A DNA stretch of 55,844 bases from Rodentolepis nana (GCA_900617975.1 UZAE01012085.1:1-55844), one strand, 5' to 3'; positions 11,659 to 26,600 are shown, counted from the first letter of the stretch. A program made the numbers and translations. Notes: generated from the sequence alone by a model not told the origin.

Positions 11659-14600
11659 AAATACTCTGTGGGCCAGGAGCTCTTTAACGAAGTGTGTCAG
11701 TATCTCAGTCTTCGTGAGCGAGATTTCTTTGGTCTCTACTTCTTCAAAAACGCTTCCAGCGATGTCCACGCTTCCAATTCTGTTATCTCAAATGCCAATC
11801 CTAGTACAACTTTTAGAAGAATGCCATGGCAGTCTGAAGCCGCCGAGGATTGTGCAATCCATCATCGCGGTATCCCAGTGAGTCTGACTCCATTGTCATT
11901 GCTATTTATTTATTATATTTAAGTACAATGCTTTGAAACACTCATAATTATATCAACCTCATGGAAAGATGGTTTGGGTAGATGTTCAGTGTTTTGTCCA
12001 AAGGGTTTTACGCTCTGTGAAAAGTACTAATCTCACCAATGATTCAAGCATATTACGGGATGTCTTTTCCAATACTCATCTTTAGTAGTTAGGTAGCATT
12101 GAAACAATCACCAAAATGTCTTATATTTTTTAATTTAGTTTAATTCATTTCATTTTCATAAAGAAGAATCATGTTTGGGTTTTTGCGTTCTAATGAATTG
12201 GATTAAATCCAACCGGTTAGAGTATACTGATTACCGCTTTGTACTCCCCGCTTTATCGATACTTCGTAAGCTACCTGGGAAACAGGTGGACAAGACAATT
12301 CCATGGCTGAAGGTGCAGACGCTCTAATCTTGCCCCCCCCCCCCACTCCCCTCTATTGTCTCTCCTTTCACTCTTAAGTTCCCATTACCGTTGCAAAGTA
12401 TACTTTTGACTTTCTGATCCGAAAACAGTTCTTCCTCATCACAGAGTATTCGAATGAAATAGTTACATTCTAGCGTATCCTTTAATAGCCAATCATGTTC
12501 ATTACAATTGGGCATTCTGTTTATTGGTGTTTAGTGTTAGGCATCAAACCTGTGGTCTCCGACCTTACATTCGAGTTTAGTGATCAAGGGGTCATCGACT
12601 TATTTTCTTCCACTGAGTTGACTGAGCATATGAGGAATTAATAAACCAGTGCATTTATTTTAGGTACACCTAGAGTGAATAGGCTGTTATTCCCCTTGGG
12701 ATTATGGAACTGTTTCATCCTGTCAGTTTATTTTGTTTGACCTTGACCTGAAATTCTTGCAGTGGATAATTTGGTCCCTGTTGGTAATTAGAATCTTGCT
12801 ATAAAAAATAATAAGATTTTAAAGCACGTCTATCCAGACATTAACCCCGCTATAATGTCGGGTCACGTCTACCATATTTTAAGGACGTACAACCTCATCA
12901 TGGTTTTTTCTGATCTTCCTATGGCTCTTCCCCCCTCTCCCCCCTCACCGCCGCAAAGGATAGGGATAAATTGGTTGTCGTTTCAAGAAATGTCGAAATG
13001 GTCATTAAAAAAACCCAGCGACGGTCATTAGGTAAATTCTTTACAAAGCTTAGAGGTTCTTTGGGTAGTGATATTTCAAAAAAAAGGATACCTCTCTACA
13101 CAAGCCCATGCCTTTCCCTTGAATGAAAATTCGGTCACACATAATTGGATTATGTGCCTATCTAACTCTTTCTAAAATCAAAAAAATCAATATTTACAAT
13201 AGTCACAACTATCTCTTTAACAAATTAGGTTAATTGTATGAAATTTTTTGAACGGGAAATAGGTTGTTGCTTTACTTCCATCAGACGCATTTGTTTTGAG
13301 TTGTATTGAGAACTCCCCACAATGACTCTGACTTAACTTAGTCTCATTAGATAGAAATGGAAAGTTTGGAAGGAGTTTTGGGACCATTAATTTGATTTGA
13401 TCGCTTTTCCTTCTTCTGAGCTAGTCATATCACTATACATTTTGGAATGAATTTAAATTAATTATACCAATCTTGATATGAAATCACTATCCTGCTTAAT
13501 GTCAGTTGTCAACTAACAGTTTATAAGTGAAATGGGTCAATGGGGTGAAGAAACATTCTGGGGCTGGTGAGTCTGTCATGATGTCATTTCTAGTATAGTA
13601 AAATGCACTTGAAAAGTCTCAAATTGAGCTTGGTTTGAATAATTGCTAGTCCAAGTTCACTCAAGATCAGCTTGTCAATTTTTTGATTATATGAAGACAT
13701 ATTCCCATTTCGTTCAGCCTTCCACCTCACACTAAAGCATTCGAACTAGCTCTTTACGATACCCTTCTATGAATTTATTTAACCCTAACTTTTTCTCTTT
13801 CCCTTGTTTCAGTTCTGGCTCAAAATGAACAAAAGAGTTGTGGATCAATGTAAAAGTAAGTCTTTTTAGCTGTTTGTTCGCTTACATTGAATGCGTCGGT
13901 GACACGTTGGGGTTGTCCCGCTATGTCTGAGATCGCGAGTCTGTTTCCCGTCGACGCACACTTAGTGATAGGAATAGTGAACCGAATCGCGAAGTCTGGC
14001 TAAAGTTGTATCAAATGGTGGGCGTTTTGATAATTATCATCAGCCTTTTAGCTGACTTCGGGCTTCACAGAGGAGAGGAACTTCAAAGTGAGAAAAATTC
14101 AAGAGGGGAGAACAGAAGAGTGATTCACAAATGTAAAAGAGGTAGACACAAAGGTAGAGAAAAGGGTAAGGTGCGTACTGTGGAAGTGGTCGAATACGCA
14201 TTACAGTGTGATCATGGTAGTTTAAAGTCAGTAGTCAGTTGCCAGTTTATATACCTTTTTGCTGTAAGAGTATACGTTGCCCATGGAGGACCACATGGAG
14301 GTAAGTCTATTGCACACCCCGGTCTGGCTAAAGTAGATTTCACTCCCTACCAAGTGAATGTTGGTTAGTCTTAAAGTTTATGGATACTATTGCTGAATTG
14401 GCACTTCATCCTGAATAAAGGCAATAACTATACACATAAATGGTCTTGGATTTGGCCATGTTTATTGCAAAACTCTAAATCTGGTAGATTCAATTCCTTT
14501 TCATAACAATGCCTATATAAAAGTAGTTTCTCACGAAGATCACCAAGTGTTTAGATCTTTTACCTCACATCAATCTGTCAGCAAAATATAAAGTTCATAT

Positions 14601-17600
14601 ATCTATTTCCATTGGTCAATTATTAGTTGTGGATTATTGAAATAGTACATGGTTTGATCAATGCAAAAAAACATTAACGACTAGCGTGGAAAACTCGAGG
14701 CCAAGGTCTCCGTAATTAAGTGTTTAAAATTTTGAGAAAACACAGAGTAATGCCAAATGCAGTTTGATCTTCAATTGGAACCTCGTGTCATGAACTAATT
14801 ATGGAGTGATTTTTAAAATGGGTTGTTATCTCCTCATCACTATACCTTTAATGGTTACCTACGTATATGTGGTAGCATGGATGTGATGGCGATTTTTCTC
14901 GCCTAAATGCGTTAAATTCCTCTCCTTTTGGTGGTTGACCTTGTGAGGTGAAGTGGGTCATTTGAGGCCGTCTAATGCTATTGGAAGTGTCATTTTTCTA
15001 ACCGATGCCACTTAAATATGGATCTGGTTATAGCAATTTTATGCTTTAAATCCACCCTTGTCAGCAGTTCATTTGGGGGATATTGGGAGCCCAAGCGTTT
15101 GTAAAATTAAATCATTCAGAAGGAGGAGTGAATAGTGATTGCAGTACATTTACCGTTTTTACCATGGAAGAAAAGCCTTGGATCGGAAGATGACGTCATT
15201 TTTCCCCATTTGTCGGTGATAATTTTATAAAAAATTAGTCCAACATAATTAAATTTCGCCTCAGATCTATACTGAAGTTAGAGTAAAGTTCTCAGTGATT
15301 ATCCGCAACCAGACGGAATGCGATCCATGTTACTCGAATACATTATCATTTTCCCAGGCAGGTACTTAAATAATCGCCTCTAACGACGCTTAATGTTTTC
15401 CTTGTACAGGGCGTTTTTGACACTATGGAAGCCTTAAGTGACCTTTAATTTGAAATTAAATAAAATTTTCCCTGTCATATATGGTTTATGACAAAGTAAT
15501 GCTGTCTTCTAACAAATAGAAAGTAGTACTTGTAGTCAATTATTATTTTTCTAATTCTTTTAGAGAACACCCGTCTCTGGTTTGGTGTTCGGATATACCC
15601 ACCCAAGCCTCATGAAGAAGTCTTCGACGAGATCACTCGCTATCTTCTGTGTCTCCAGCTTCGACAAGATCTACTTTCTGGCAGGTGCGTCTAGACATTC
15701 ACGTACTTATTTAATTTACATTGACGTCAGTTATCTTATGGAAGCTGAAGTAGCACCGAATGCCTTCAGTGAGGTTAATTTAAGGTCTCGACGGTGTTTA
15801 GCTTTTCTTTTAAAGCTACCATCGACGCATTAGAGAGGAATGAGAGGGAAAAGGTGGACAGGTCTGGAAGAGGAGTAAGGAAGTGGGCAGTTAGACACCA
15901 TGTGTCGGTGCTAAGCAATTTAAATTTTGCTTGCGACAGAGACCATTTTTTGAACACTTGGAATACTTACTTAGTTTTAGCTCCAAGAGGGGAATTAACA
16001 TTTAAACTGTCAGTGGTTTTATCGAAGCTAAATAGCTTCACAAGTTTCATATATGTGGTGAAGAGCTAAAGAAGGGGGTAATAAGCCCTCAGAATGCCGA
16101 TATAATAGTCATATTGAATGTTATAGTTTGGGGAAATTGTTACAGGGGTCATCAGCAAATAGCATTCTCTAGGCTATAAAAATTGTAGTTGAACTTTTCC
16201 TATTCTGCGTATCTTAATAGTAACAACTGCAGGTTTAACTGGATCAATTTACTATTTATATTAATTTCCGAAATTTCGGAATCTTGTCCTGGATGTGACT
16301 CCTAAAAGTACAACGTATAAATATTTTGTTAGCCTAACCCATAGGGAATAGATTACAATGGAATAGCTTTCCAAGCACCTAATGTATTAACATTCGTTTT
16401 ATATTAAATGCTGTCGTGAACTTACCAAGGCGGCTGAGTTTTTAAGATAATTACCATTAAAATTTCACAATCATGTAATTTTATTTATGCTTGCTATAAA
16501 TGGTATTTTCGACGTTGAAATAGTGTTTATAAAATGGTACTTTAGCGCTATCAACCACAACCTCTGATTGTGTTTGTGGTGTCCATATACTACTTATATA
16601 GTTTATTAGCCTATCGCCAGTAATTTATTAAATACTAAAAAGAATGCTTTACTTTAGGACATTGCAAAATATATTTTGCGGAAAATATTAAGTTGTGTTC
16701 GAAGAGATGGTTTTTTTAACAAATTAGTCTGTCTATGGGTGTTGGTAAAAAGTTGATTACATAATGTCAAGTTTATATTTAACCCTGGACTCCTTACAGA
16801 GGCTCGCAACGGCACCGGATTATCGGTCTTACTATACTGACTTGTATGGTGAGTACCTAATCAGTTCTTGCTCTGCATGAACTAAAGTCTTTGGCTGGCC
16901 CGAAAAGGCCTAGATTGTAACTAACAGAGTCATTTCGGAAGTGCTCTTGAGTGGTGCTTAGTATGCGCGTTTAATCAGGGGCGCTTTTGTATTGTGTAGG
17001 TTGGCATGTTCCTTCTTTACGCATACTCTTCTGGCCGCCTATTGGGCTCAATCTGAGCTTGGCGATTGGGATCTGCACGTGCTTAGCCCGAGTAATTCGA
17101 CGGATTACCTAATCCCTCTCTGCCTAGCCGCACCAATATCTTCTTCTAGCCTTACTACACCTGAAGACGATTCTCTAAAAGTCGAAACTGTCACCGAAGA
17201 GGAACGACTTTGGTCAGGCTCTCGAACTGGCCCACCTCAGCCACCTCCACTGGTGCGAATAAGTGTGCCGTTTTTGCAACAAGTCAATCTGTTTCACCGA
17301 TCCCTCAGGTTTGTTTTAGTTTGAGTCACATTTCATTTAAGCAAAGCTCTTTCAATCGTCTTGAAAGATGTTTAATTAAATCTGATTTTAATACTTGCTG
17401 TATTAAATCTAAAGTCAGTTCACCTGATTGATCGAACATGGTCAAACCCCATCGGAAAAAATTTATTGGAAGTATAGTAATATTTGCCGACTCTTTTCAG
17501 TAAAAAATATTCATTATTCTGTTATTATTACTGTCATATTAATATATCATTCGTCGTTTTTGCGTAACTTCTCCCTCCAAACTATTTCCCTTCCAGTTCT

Positions 17601-20600
17601 CACAAACTCACTCACGGTCAGTCTGAGAGGAAGCTGAGATGAGTCAAAATATTTATAATTGGCAAAAACGCAGAAATGGTGTCTCTTGAAATTAATAAAT
17701 CGGAATGAAGTCGAAGATAGACTTAATTCGGTAAAAGAATCAAGTCAGCCGTTAACCTGTGATAATAATGCTACTTTAAAGAATAACACGAATATTGAAT
17801 AAGAGGTTGCTTGATTTGATGACTGTTCATCATACATGCATGTCAGTAAAAAGCTAAACCCTATTTTAAACATTCGGTCATCTGATGAGTCCGACCTGAA
17901 AAGTCCTAACCTCGCTGTTTCGGTATATCTGTTAGTAAATTACATGAATTTCAATGTGAACTTAATTATCGCCTTTATTTTCTGTGCCAAGTGAAAGGTA
18001 ATCCGTATTTTAAACTTTTACCAAGTCAGATTTATTTTGCTCTTCTGTTAATACTTGCAAAATAAATATCTGATAAGTACAAAAAATTGCTGTTGTCACT
18101 TTTTAATAGCAAAACAACGTTCAAATATTCATTGCTATTTGTTTAATTTTAGAGGTTTAGTTCCCTTAAGAGCTGATATCCTCTTCCTTCAGATCGCGCG
18201 GAAACTGCCCACCTATGGTATCGATTTTCATAGAATACAGGTACTTTCTTCGTTACCTATTTGCCAATTTTTTATAACTACTGAATGACCTGATTAGAGG
18301 TTAATAATTTTGTCTGATCGATCGACCTGTTTTGTTTAAATCAATCATACTAATTTAACATGTACGCTGACCTTTTAAACAAATATGCATATACTACTAT
18401 TTACTAATTTTACATTTCAGTAGTTAAAGCATTTTCGAATTGTTTTAACTTCGATAAGGGATTATTAAAATTCTGAAGCATTTAAATTACTTTCAGAATC
18501 CAACCCGTTCTACTGTCCACGTAAATCTCACAAAACGTCTTTCCAAGGAGACATCAACGTTCCAAAGATCTCAAAGCCTACGTCTAAAATCTACAAACTT
18601 CTCTAACAAAACGAAGAACCGTCTCAGTTTATCACCTCATAATTTTTCAGATTCCAGATCCTCTAATCATTTTCCAGCCTTCAGTGAGTTTACCTAAGTA
18701 TTTTCTACTTTTTGTTAATAAATTTCGCTCTTGTTTGAAAAAAGTGCTTGTTTGTGCTCGCATCTGTTTTCCAAATTCATTTATCTCCTATTTCCAATCG
18801 ATTAAAGAGACTTCACATAAGAAGGGGGGATATTTGCTAAATGGTGGTCGATTATTATCTTTTGATATATTCGATAAGTAAATTGTTGGTATTGATATTA
18901 ATAATATCGGTGTAAGTTTTGCGGTTCACTTAAGTAATCGGATATGAGAGTGAGGGAGATTTGCGATGGTTGGTTTTGAATATATTTTATTTTTATTTAC
19001 TTATTATAAGTTAGAACTTGGTGATGTGCACTTGTCATGCGTTCAGCGGTACCGATGAGTCAGGTACAAGTTAATGGGACCGTATGCCCGCATTTTATTT
19101 AGCTCATGGGGTTTCCTTTACGTATTGTAACATTAGAACCGCTGACTGCTGTGTTCATATGCAAATGGTCCATACTTCGTTAAAATTTGACCTTCTCAAT
19201 CGAGGTAAAGTGCCTCGACAGGTTCGAAAGCGAATAAGCCTAGTTAATCTTGGTTAATCTAATTTAATTTTCTTCATTTAATAGGCTCCACTGGACTTAG
19301 CAATGGATGCCATTCCGGTCATCAGTATCCATTCTTTCTGGGTGTATTTCACGGTGGAATTTATATCTACCGAGGTCGTCTACGCTTGGAATATCATCCG
19401 TGGTCAGCAATCGTAAAAATGGCCTATCGAAGAGCCTCGTTTCGTCTTTGTCTTCGACTTGCTAATTCAGAGGTAGAATAACTTCTAATGATAGAAATTT
19501 CCTTTTCAGAGCGAACCATTTTGATAAACGTCTTTGGTTTTCATTTACTTTACAGAAAGATGGTCTGGTTCAAATATTGAAATGCGATTGTGGAACCACG
19601 GCTCTGGCTAAGCGAATCTATAGGTCCTGTGTTGATCATCATGCTCTCTTTCGGTGAGTTAGAATTCATTGTCATGGGATATCTAATTTATACATTTGAT
19701 CAACTGTCTTTTCTGTGTCCTCTTTTCCCTCTCAATAAAGCATAATTGGTAAGTCTCTATTTTCCATATGCTAAAACGTTATGTAACTTTTGGAAAAGTT
19801 AGTCGTTCTCTTCTATTCACCTCTAAATTTGGCATTATGGAACATCCGGGCCCTTGGTCGTTCTGGATGAGGCATTACAATTTCGTGGTCAATTAAGTTG
19901 AAGCAGCATCTTCTTAGTGCTTATACTGCTAACTAGTTCGTCTGCACTGCAAAATAGCTGAATATTAGTTCGGCTATTGGCTCGTTTCTTTATGACTCAG
20001 TGTACACACGTTTGGCGTCAGAGCAAAGAGATCAAACGCGTTTATCTTGTGGTTGAAATGGCTTGCCCACCACTTAAAATTTGATTAACTTAGTTTTAGT
20101 ATGAAGTAGACATTGGCTATCTGAAATGAAGTGAAAAGAGCTGTGGGTAAAAATATAGAAAGGAAGATACGCTTATCAAACTAATAACGCGTTGAAACCT
20201 TGAGAAGTGAAAATCATTGATCATTCGTAAATCTGCTTTGAGGATTTTTTACCTCGCATGCATTGAAAACTAACGCTTTTCAGAGCAAGGTGGTCCTTTT
20301 TAGCATCTCATTGAGAAAAGCTTTTCACATTTCTACTTTGGATTAAATATCTTACATTTTCCACTCATTTGGTGAAGTTGGCCATTTAATACATTACCGG
20401 ATATTTTGAAGGCATCAACGAAACCTTTTGATGATTAATCATTCAGGATTCAGTATAATAATTCATTTGAAATTACACAGATTTAAGACAGTTCATTTTA
20501 ATCCAAATTATTGCTACATAGGTACTTGGCAAGCACAATTCTTTTGCATTCATAGGATTTTGAAATAGAACGTTTTTAAAACCAATCACTACTGTATTGA

Positions 20601-23600
20601 CAACATCTAACTAACCCAACGCCACGCTAACAAATCATCAGGCCAAGAATAACAAAAAAATATTGTTTTGACGATTAATCATTTATCAAAAGTATATAAT
20701 AATTTATATCGATTAACCAATAATTACAGCAGTGACGAGCTTTCCCCCTAGCCGCGGACATGATCAAACAATAATTGATAATTCAACATTTATTTATTTC
20801 AAATGGCAGGCGTTTTGGTAGATATCATTAGCCATTTAGCTGACTTCGGGCTTCACCGAGGGAAGGTTCATCAAAGTAGCAGTAAGTCGAGGGGTGGGGA
20901 ACAGAAGAGCGAATCACAGATGTAAAAGAGACAGACAGACACAAAGGTAGAGAAAAAGGTAAAGTGAGTACTATGAAAGGGGTCGAATATGACAACCAGG
21001 GGGGTTGTGGTAGTTTGAAGTCAGAAGTCAAATGCCGGTTTATAGACTTTTTTGCCGTATGAGTATACGTTGCTCAGGGTGCACCACGTGGAGGTAAGTC
21101 TATCGCACACCCCTGATAATTCAACGTAGAATAACGATGTCCACGTTACCAGGGTTTATGGAAAATATTAGATTAGTGATTCAAAAGAAGATGGAACTTC
21201 ATTTTTTACACAAAATTATTTCCTTTCCTGTCATTCTTTTATTCTTCCAGTCTGTTTTAACAGTCTTAGAACGCAGTCTTGTTAGAGAGTTATTCACTGA
21301 TTGAGGTTAACATATACATCTGTTCAGTAGGGGATCATACTGTTGGTAGCTGTCCTTTTAATAATTCGGTTCCCTAAGTGATAAGCCATCTACAATCGAC
21401 GAAATACCTCAATACTATTATGAGACCACATCTGACCCTAACGTATACCCTTTTCAATATCCATTTCAGCTTACGTCGACTGGAGGTTGGTGAGAGAACC
21501 ACTCCTTGGAGCTCAATACGTGAGCCCTTTCCATTCGCAACAGGCACTCGACTTCGACGCTTGCACTTCTCAGGCCCCCATTCTCCTTCCGGGCCCTCTT
21601 CAGCCTCAGTGTCCACAGCCACAGCACCCCCACATCTTATGAGTAGTATAGCTGTCTGTACGAGAAATCCTCCTACTCTTATTCGCGCCTCAACGCCATT
21701 ACTTGAAGCTAGGTCTCGTCCTTTGAGTGAGCCTGATGTGAGAGCTCCTGATCTTCATGGTAAGCATTGTTTTAGGGACGTTATTCTGGCATTTAGCTAG
21801 TGTATTCAAGCTAAAATCTGAATAGAAGGCATATTCCTTTGAATAGTGCATTTACTACCCATAGTTAGCAGTCGAGATCTTCATTGTACTAATAATTTGT
21901 ACGCCGTTACCGTAGTAGTACTGTCAGTGTCCGATATCTATTGACTTTGGGCTCTTCTTAGTACGCCAAGTGGACTGATTTTGTTATTCCTCTGTTACAT
22001 AGCCTCGCTAATTGTGATAGTGAGAGGGGGGGGATGGATCTTTCTCGAAAGTCTTACAGTCAGGCTTTAACGAAGAAGTTGTCGCCTATATTTTTTGGAA
22101 AGGTTTTTTCCTGGTTTCTTTGCAGTTCTCAGTTGGCAAGGCAAATCAGAACGTGAACGTACGCATTTTATGTCAAAGACGAATAGATTAGGAAGTCTTT
22201 GATAGAGTTATTTTGGCCAAAATGGTTAACAATGTCGATTCCTGTCCCTAAAAGCACGAATTTTCCAACTTTAGCAGTTTTGTGAATACGGTTAAGAGCA
22301 AAAAGGGAAAGTAATACTTTTGCACTATAGACATCAACATCGTTTCGCAGACACTATGATTAATGGGAGGGGGAGGGGGTGTGTGATAGACTTACCTCCA
22401 CGGGGTGCACCCTGGGCAACGTGTACTCATGCGACAAATAAGTTTATAAACCGGAAGTTGACTTCTGACTCCAAACTGCCATGGCCCGACTGCAAGTCAT
22501 GTTCGACCCCTACCACAGTACTCATCGTACCCTTTGTGAGCCTTTGTGTTTGTCTGTGAATCACTCTTCTGTTCTCCTCTCAAATTTATCTCTCTCCTCC
22601 TCCTCCTCCCCTCTGTGAAACCCGAAGTTAACTAAAGGGCTAATGATAACTATCAAAATACCTGCCATTTGAAATAAATAAATGCGTAATGGGGACTTCC
22701 ACTGTCGTGTTTCTTTTACAGTACCAGGGTGGTTGAAACGACACTTAGCCGAATGTTACTTTCAAAAATGAAATAATCCGAATCTTTATACCTCTGAACT
22801 ATTTCATACCTGCCTTCTTGTAACATTTTGGATCTAATCCAATCTTTGAAGATGGATGGGTGCAAATCTTGGAAGATTTTGGTTCCTACTAGTATAATTT
22901 TATCTGTGTGTAGAAGCGTCTCAAGATCACGGAGCAGTCTCTGAAGCCGTCACATTATCTGCCAGACAAGGGAGTAGCCGATTTGTCCGATCAGCCCATA
23001 AGCTCTTCTCGCGTATTTTTACTCGCAAATCAACAAGGCGTCATAAGCGTGGTGTACCTGGCCACCATCTACACGCTTCCCTCTCCGACCAAGGTCTTCA
23101 ACAAAACGTTGATCCTGATGACCCGAGCACTGATATTGGTGGGCTAATTCTGGCTGATGGGTTCGAGTCTACATCTTTATCTACTGCAACTGCACCCTCC
23201 ACATCTCTCTCAATATCACCTTTCTATACTCCCTCGGAGTGGAATCGACCTCCACTCCCTGGACCCCTGTGGCGAATGAGCTCGGTTGATGCGACTCCAG
23301 GAATACAATTCGAGCCATCTGGTGGTCTTGTGAGTTTATCGACAGTTTCTACTTAAATGGCATTATCAAGAGCAAATGTTCTCAACGATTGGTTAGAAAT
23401 TTAGCCTCGCCGAAGTAGTGTCATTAGAACTAGTTTGAGTGGACGCTTCTTGATTAAATGAAATGAGGTTGAATCGTCTCTAGTCCTGTTGTTTGGTCAG
23501 TTTATGAGAATGGGAACTACACGATTTATAATCCTCGCATCATTAGTTTTATACTAACAGCTGAGTTAAATTTAAAAGTGCCTGCCTATATCTATTTGAT

Positions 23601-26600
23601 CTAACAAGTCTAACTCGTAGTGATTTATAATTTTTCGAAAGTTTCGTTCATTGCATGATATTATTAGTTGACTATTTAAATCAAATTTTCAGTAGCACAT
23701 TTTATCCTATGCATTTCCATACTCTTGTAGACAGTTTCACGAGATGGGCGACTAGTAGTCTACCAAGATGTGGCTGATAAATCTCCCTCCATGGAATGGA
23801 GGGGCTGTCGAGCCACATGGGGAGTTTCAGAGAATCCAAATTCTCCGGCAGGTGCTTCTTCATTTGGCCCTCGACGACTCTTTTTTGAAGTGCGTCTTAA
23901 TGGAAATGAGCCAGTCCGAGTTGGGTGGGCTACTGAAGTGAGTCCTGTGTTCTTTCTAATGGAAAATTAATTTATTTTCAATGTTCTCGAATCTTTTTAG
24001 AAGCGATGAATAGTATACAGTATGTTTTAAATTCACTCTGATTGAGTCTTGATATACCATCATTAGAGCGGTCATAAAAGCCGTTATTAACTTTTGAAAG
24101 GATGGGTAAATTTGAACACGATGGACATTTGAAATGTGAATTTTATCTGCTATTACTACTTGAAGCTATTTATTAAATACAAAGAGTTAGAAATTCAGAG
24201 GGTTGAGAGGGTGTGAGATTGCTGGTAAACGATATACAGATTGGCGGATGCGGTGCTCTATAAATATTTACTTAATACATTTGACACATGCCTTTTGGTA
24301 AAATGGAGACAACACGGGGGACGTACGAATTAGGATTTGTAGGCTTCGCCTTAACAGGAGTGGTTTGTGACTAGATGTGACTGAGCTTGGTGTTGTCTGT
24401 AGTCTTGAATTAGTGCAAATTGATGCACATTCAATATTCTATTTAGAAACAGATAATCAATGTGAGTATGGTGATCAGCTACAGTAGGTTAATTCATAGT
24501 GAAACGTCGATAAATCAATTGACTGCTTTTTGACCTGCATGAAGATCGATGCAAATGCGAACACCTGTGAATGGACATAACAATTGATACGAACATGAGT
24601 GAACAAAAATGCTTTCAGATGCGTTGATATTTAATTGAAATTCGAATTAAATAGTTACGTCGCTTCACTCGCATTTAGGATCAAAAGTATTGAAAACAAA
24701 TTCCGTTAGTCATTTTTCACTATTAAAAGAATAACATACCAGTGATAAATGACAGCCTCTACTAAATTACATCTCTAAAACTCCAAAGACTGAAATGTCA
24801 TTATATCTCAATCTGTTAAAATTAGGAAATTTGATTTCTCCTGCTGTTAGACGAAGTTAAAATAAATGGTTTATGCAACTTTGGTTTACGATAATGCCGA
24901 AAACTCAAAAATTTTGCTTTTAAGAATCAATATCCGATTGTTTTAACCGAACTGAAATTCCCGAGCCAAGAGTGTCTCCTGAAGAAAGCTGTATAAAGTA
25001 CGATTGAGCTTAAGCACAAATCAGCTTCATTGCCAGGTTCTAGAAATTTCAGCATCAACATCCCCTTTTATCGGCACATTTTGAATGAAAGACCTTACAC
25101 CACCTGGCACGACCTAGTAATTTAATGAACTTCGTAATTCATCTCCTATTTACCATAGTTTGTGTTTAATTCTTAAACTCCATTTAATTAAACATACGAA
25201 CTAATCATATAATTATTGTAAGTACAGAACGCCAATCAAATACTTGGTGAAGATTCTCGGGGATTCGCCTACCAAACATCACCAATTACTCCAGCTCTGA
25301 ATGAAGACATTCTTAATGAGGATTGGTTCAATATAACTTCTGGTAGAGAAATCGACAAAAATGGCCAATTGCATCATGGTGCTCTGGTTATTGGTGGAGC
25401 CAGTGTTGATGTGGTTGGTTCATGTCAGGGCGATGTTATTGGCTGTTACCTTGATCTCGACTCTCGTCTTGCTCACTGGACGAAAAATGGTGTGACGTCT
25501 GCTGATATGACTATTTCGATCGCCCGTTTTCCCCCCAGAACTGTCTTCTTTCCTGCTTGCGCAATTCGAGTAGGTCTATCATTATACTTCCTAATTGCCG
25601 ATTTTCTAGAACTCCTCTGTTACATTTAATTTTGGCGACACGCCATTCGCATATGGACCAATGCTTGTGACAGGAGAATATTCAAATTCCAATTGGTTGC
25701 CATTGGCTTCAACTAGTCTAATTGCGGAGATTGCTGGTTGTTCTCATAGTAGTCCAACAGGAGCCAATCAACTACCGATTCGACTCACACCCAATCCGCA
25801 TACCGGATGGAATCTCATTTCAACAAATAGCTCGGGTGCAATTCTATCTCCTGATAAGCTTTGTGTTCGAGCAATTCTTCACGCTGGTTGGCAGGTGGGG
25901 AACACATTTTACTGAATTCCGCTTTGCTTACTTGGACAGTTCATAGGACTTAAGGAATAGTTTTGAAGATATGTTTCGTTTTAATATAAATCCCTCTATT
26001 ATTTGTCTTAAAATTTGTTTCGAACTGCTGCTATTCTTACTCAGGTTGCCGAAACTTAAATTCCTTAGCATTCAGGTTTTCCATGTACATAAATAATCGC
26101 CTGTTGGATTAGTTACCTAATGCTCGATGACGGAAAGCCTTCATTCGGTCTTAATCGGAAGTGCTCTTCCCTTGCTAGACCCTCCACGCATCTGATTTCA
26201 TCATGCCATGGTCGGAATGCGTATCCAATAAGAAGCTACCATTTCAATCCAAATTACAAGCTCCCAGCGTCTACTTCGAGGTACACCTCTTGGAATCTCT
26301 TATCACAACTCCCGGAGCTGGTGTATTTTTCGGCTTCTCCACCTTATCCAATTGTACTTCTCCGCCTGTTTCCCCTATGGGATCTGACAGACTTGACACG
26401 TTCGGCATAGTCTTCGAACAAAACGCCTCAAGTAATCAGACATGTCTTGTCCATGCTGGTGTTAAGCGGGCTTATGGAAAGGTAAGTGCGAGTGTAATGC
26501 TACTGGTTTGATTTCGGCAGTTTATCTGGTATCAATTTTCTTTCAGGCTCTTCATCGCGGCGATGTTGTGGGTTGTGTCCTCAACCCCCAAAGTGGTTTG

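Larger units (their letters stand above)
11659..21560 (+). other. FERM domain and FERM-adjacent segment (exons 1-9)
   Basis: F1 starts with KYSVGQELFNEVCQYL and DFFGLYF. An insert of about 45 residues follows, then FWLKMNKRVVDQ and LWFGVRIYPPKP. F2 shows the hallmark DEITRYLLCLQLRQDLLSGR, LLAAYWAQSELGDWD and KLPTYGIDFH. It contains an insert rich in Ser, Pro and acidic residues (about residues 155-215). F3 is split by a Ser/Lys/Asn-rich insert encoded by exon 6 (residues 261-322). It resumes with FFLGVFHGGIYIYRGR and ends with YRSCVDHHALFRLRR. GTRLRRLHFSG resembles the FERM-adjacent motif. It is closest in style to FRMD/band-4.1 proteins. Three inserts in one FERM domain are unusual. Confidence 0.9.

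Noticed and set aside
16802..16848. Exon-like segment reading RLATAPDYRSYYTDLY between FERM exons 3 and 4
   Set aside because: Its splice borders look fine, but including it leaves phase 1 where the next exon needs phase 2. Direct joining of the neighbours gives the canonical SGRLACSFF. It could be a frame-breaking cassette, but nothing supports that.
17870..17915. Hammerhead ribozyme core (CTGATGAGTCC followed by GAAA)
   Set aside because: Stem II cannot pair next to the GAAA, there is no stem I between the GTC and CTGATGA, and no closing stem III was found.
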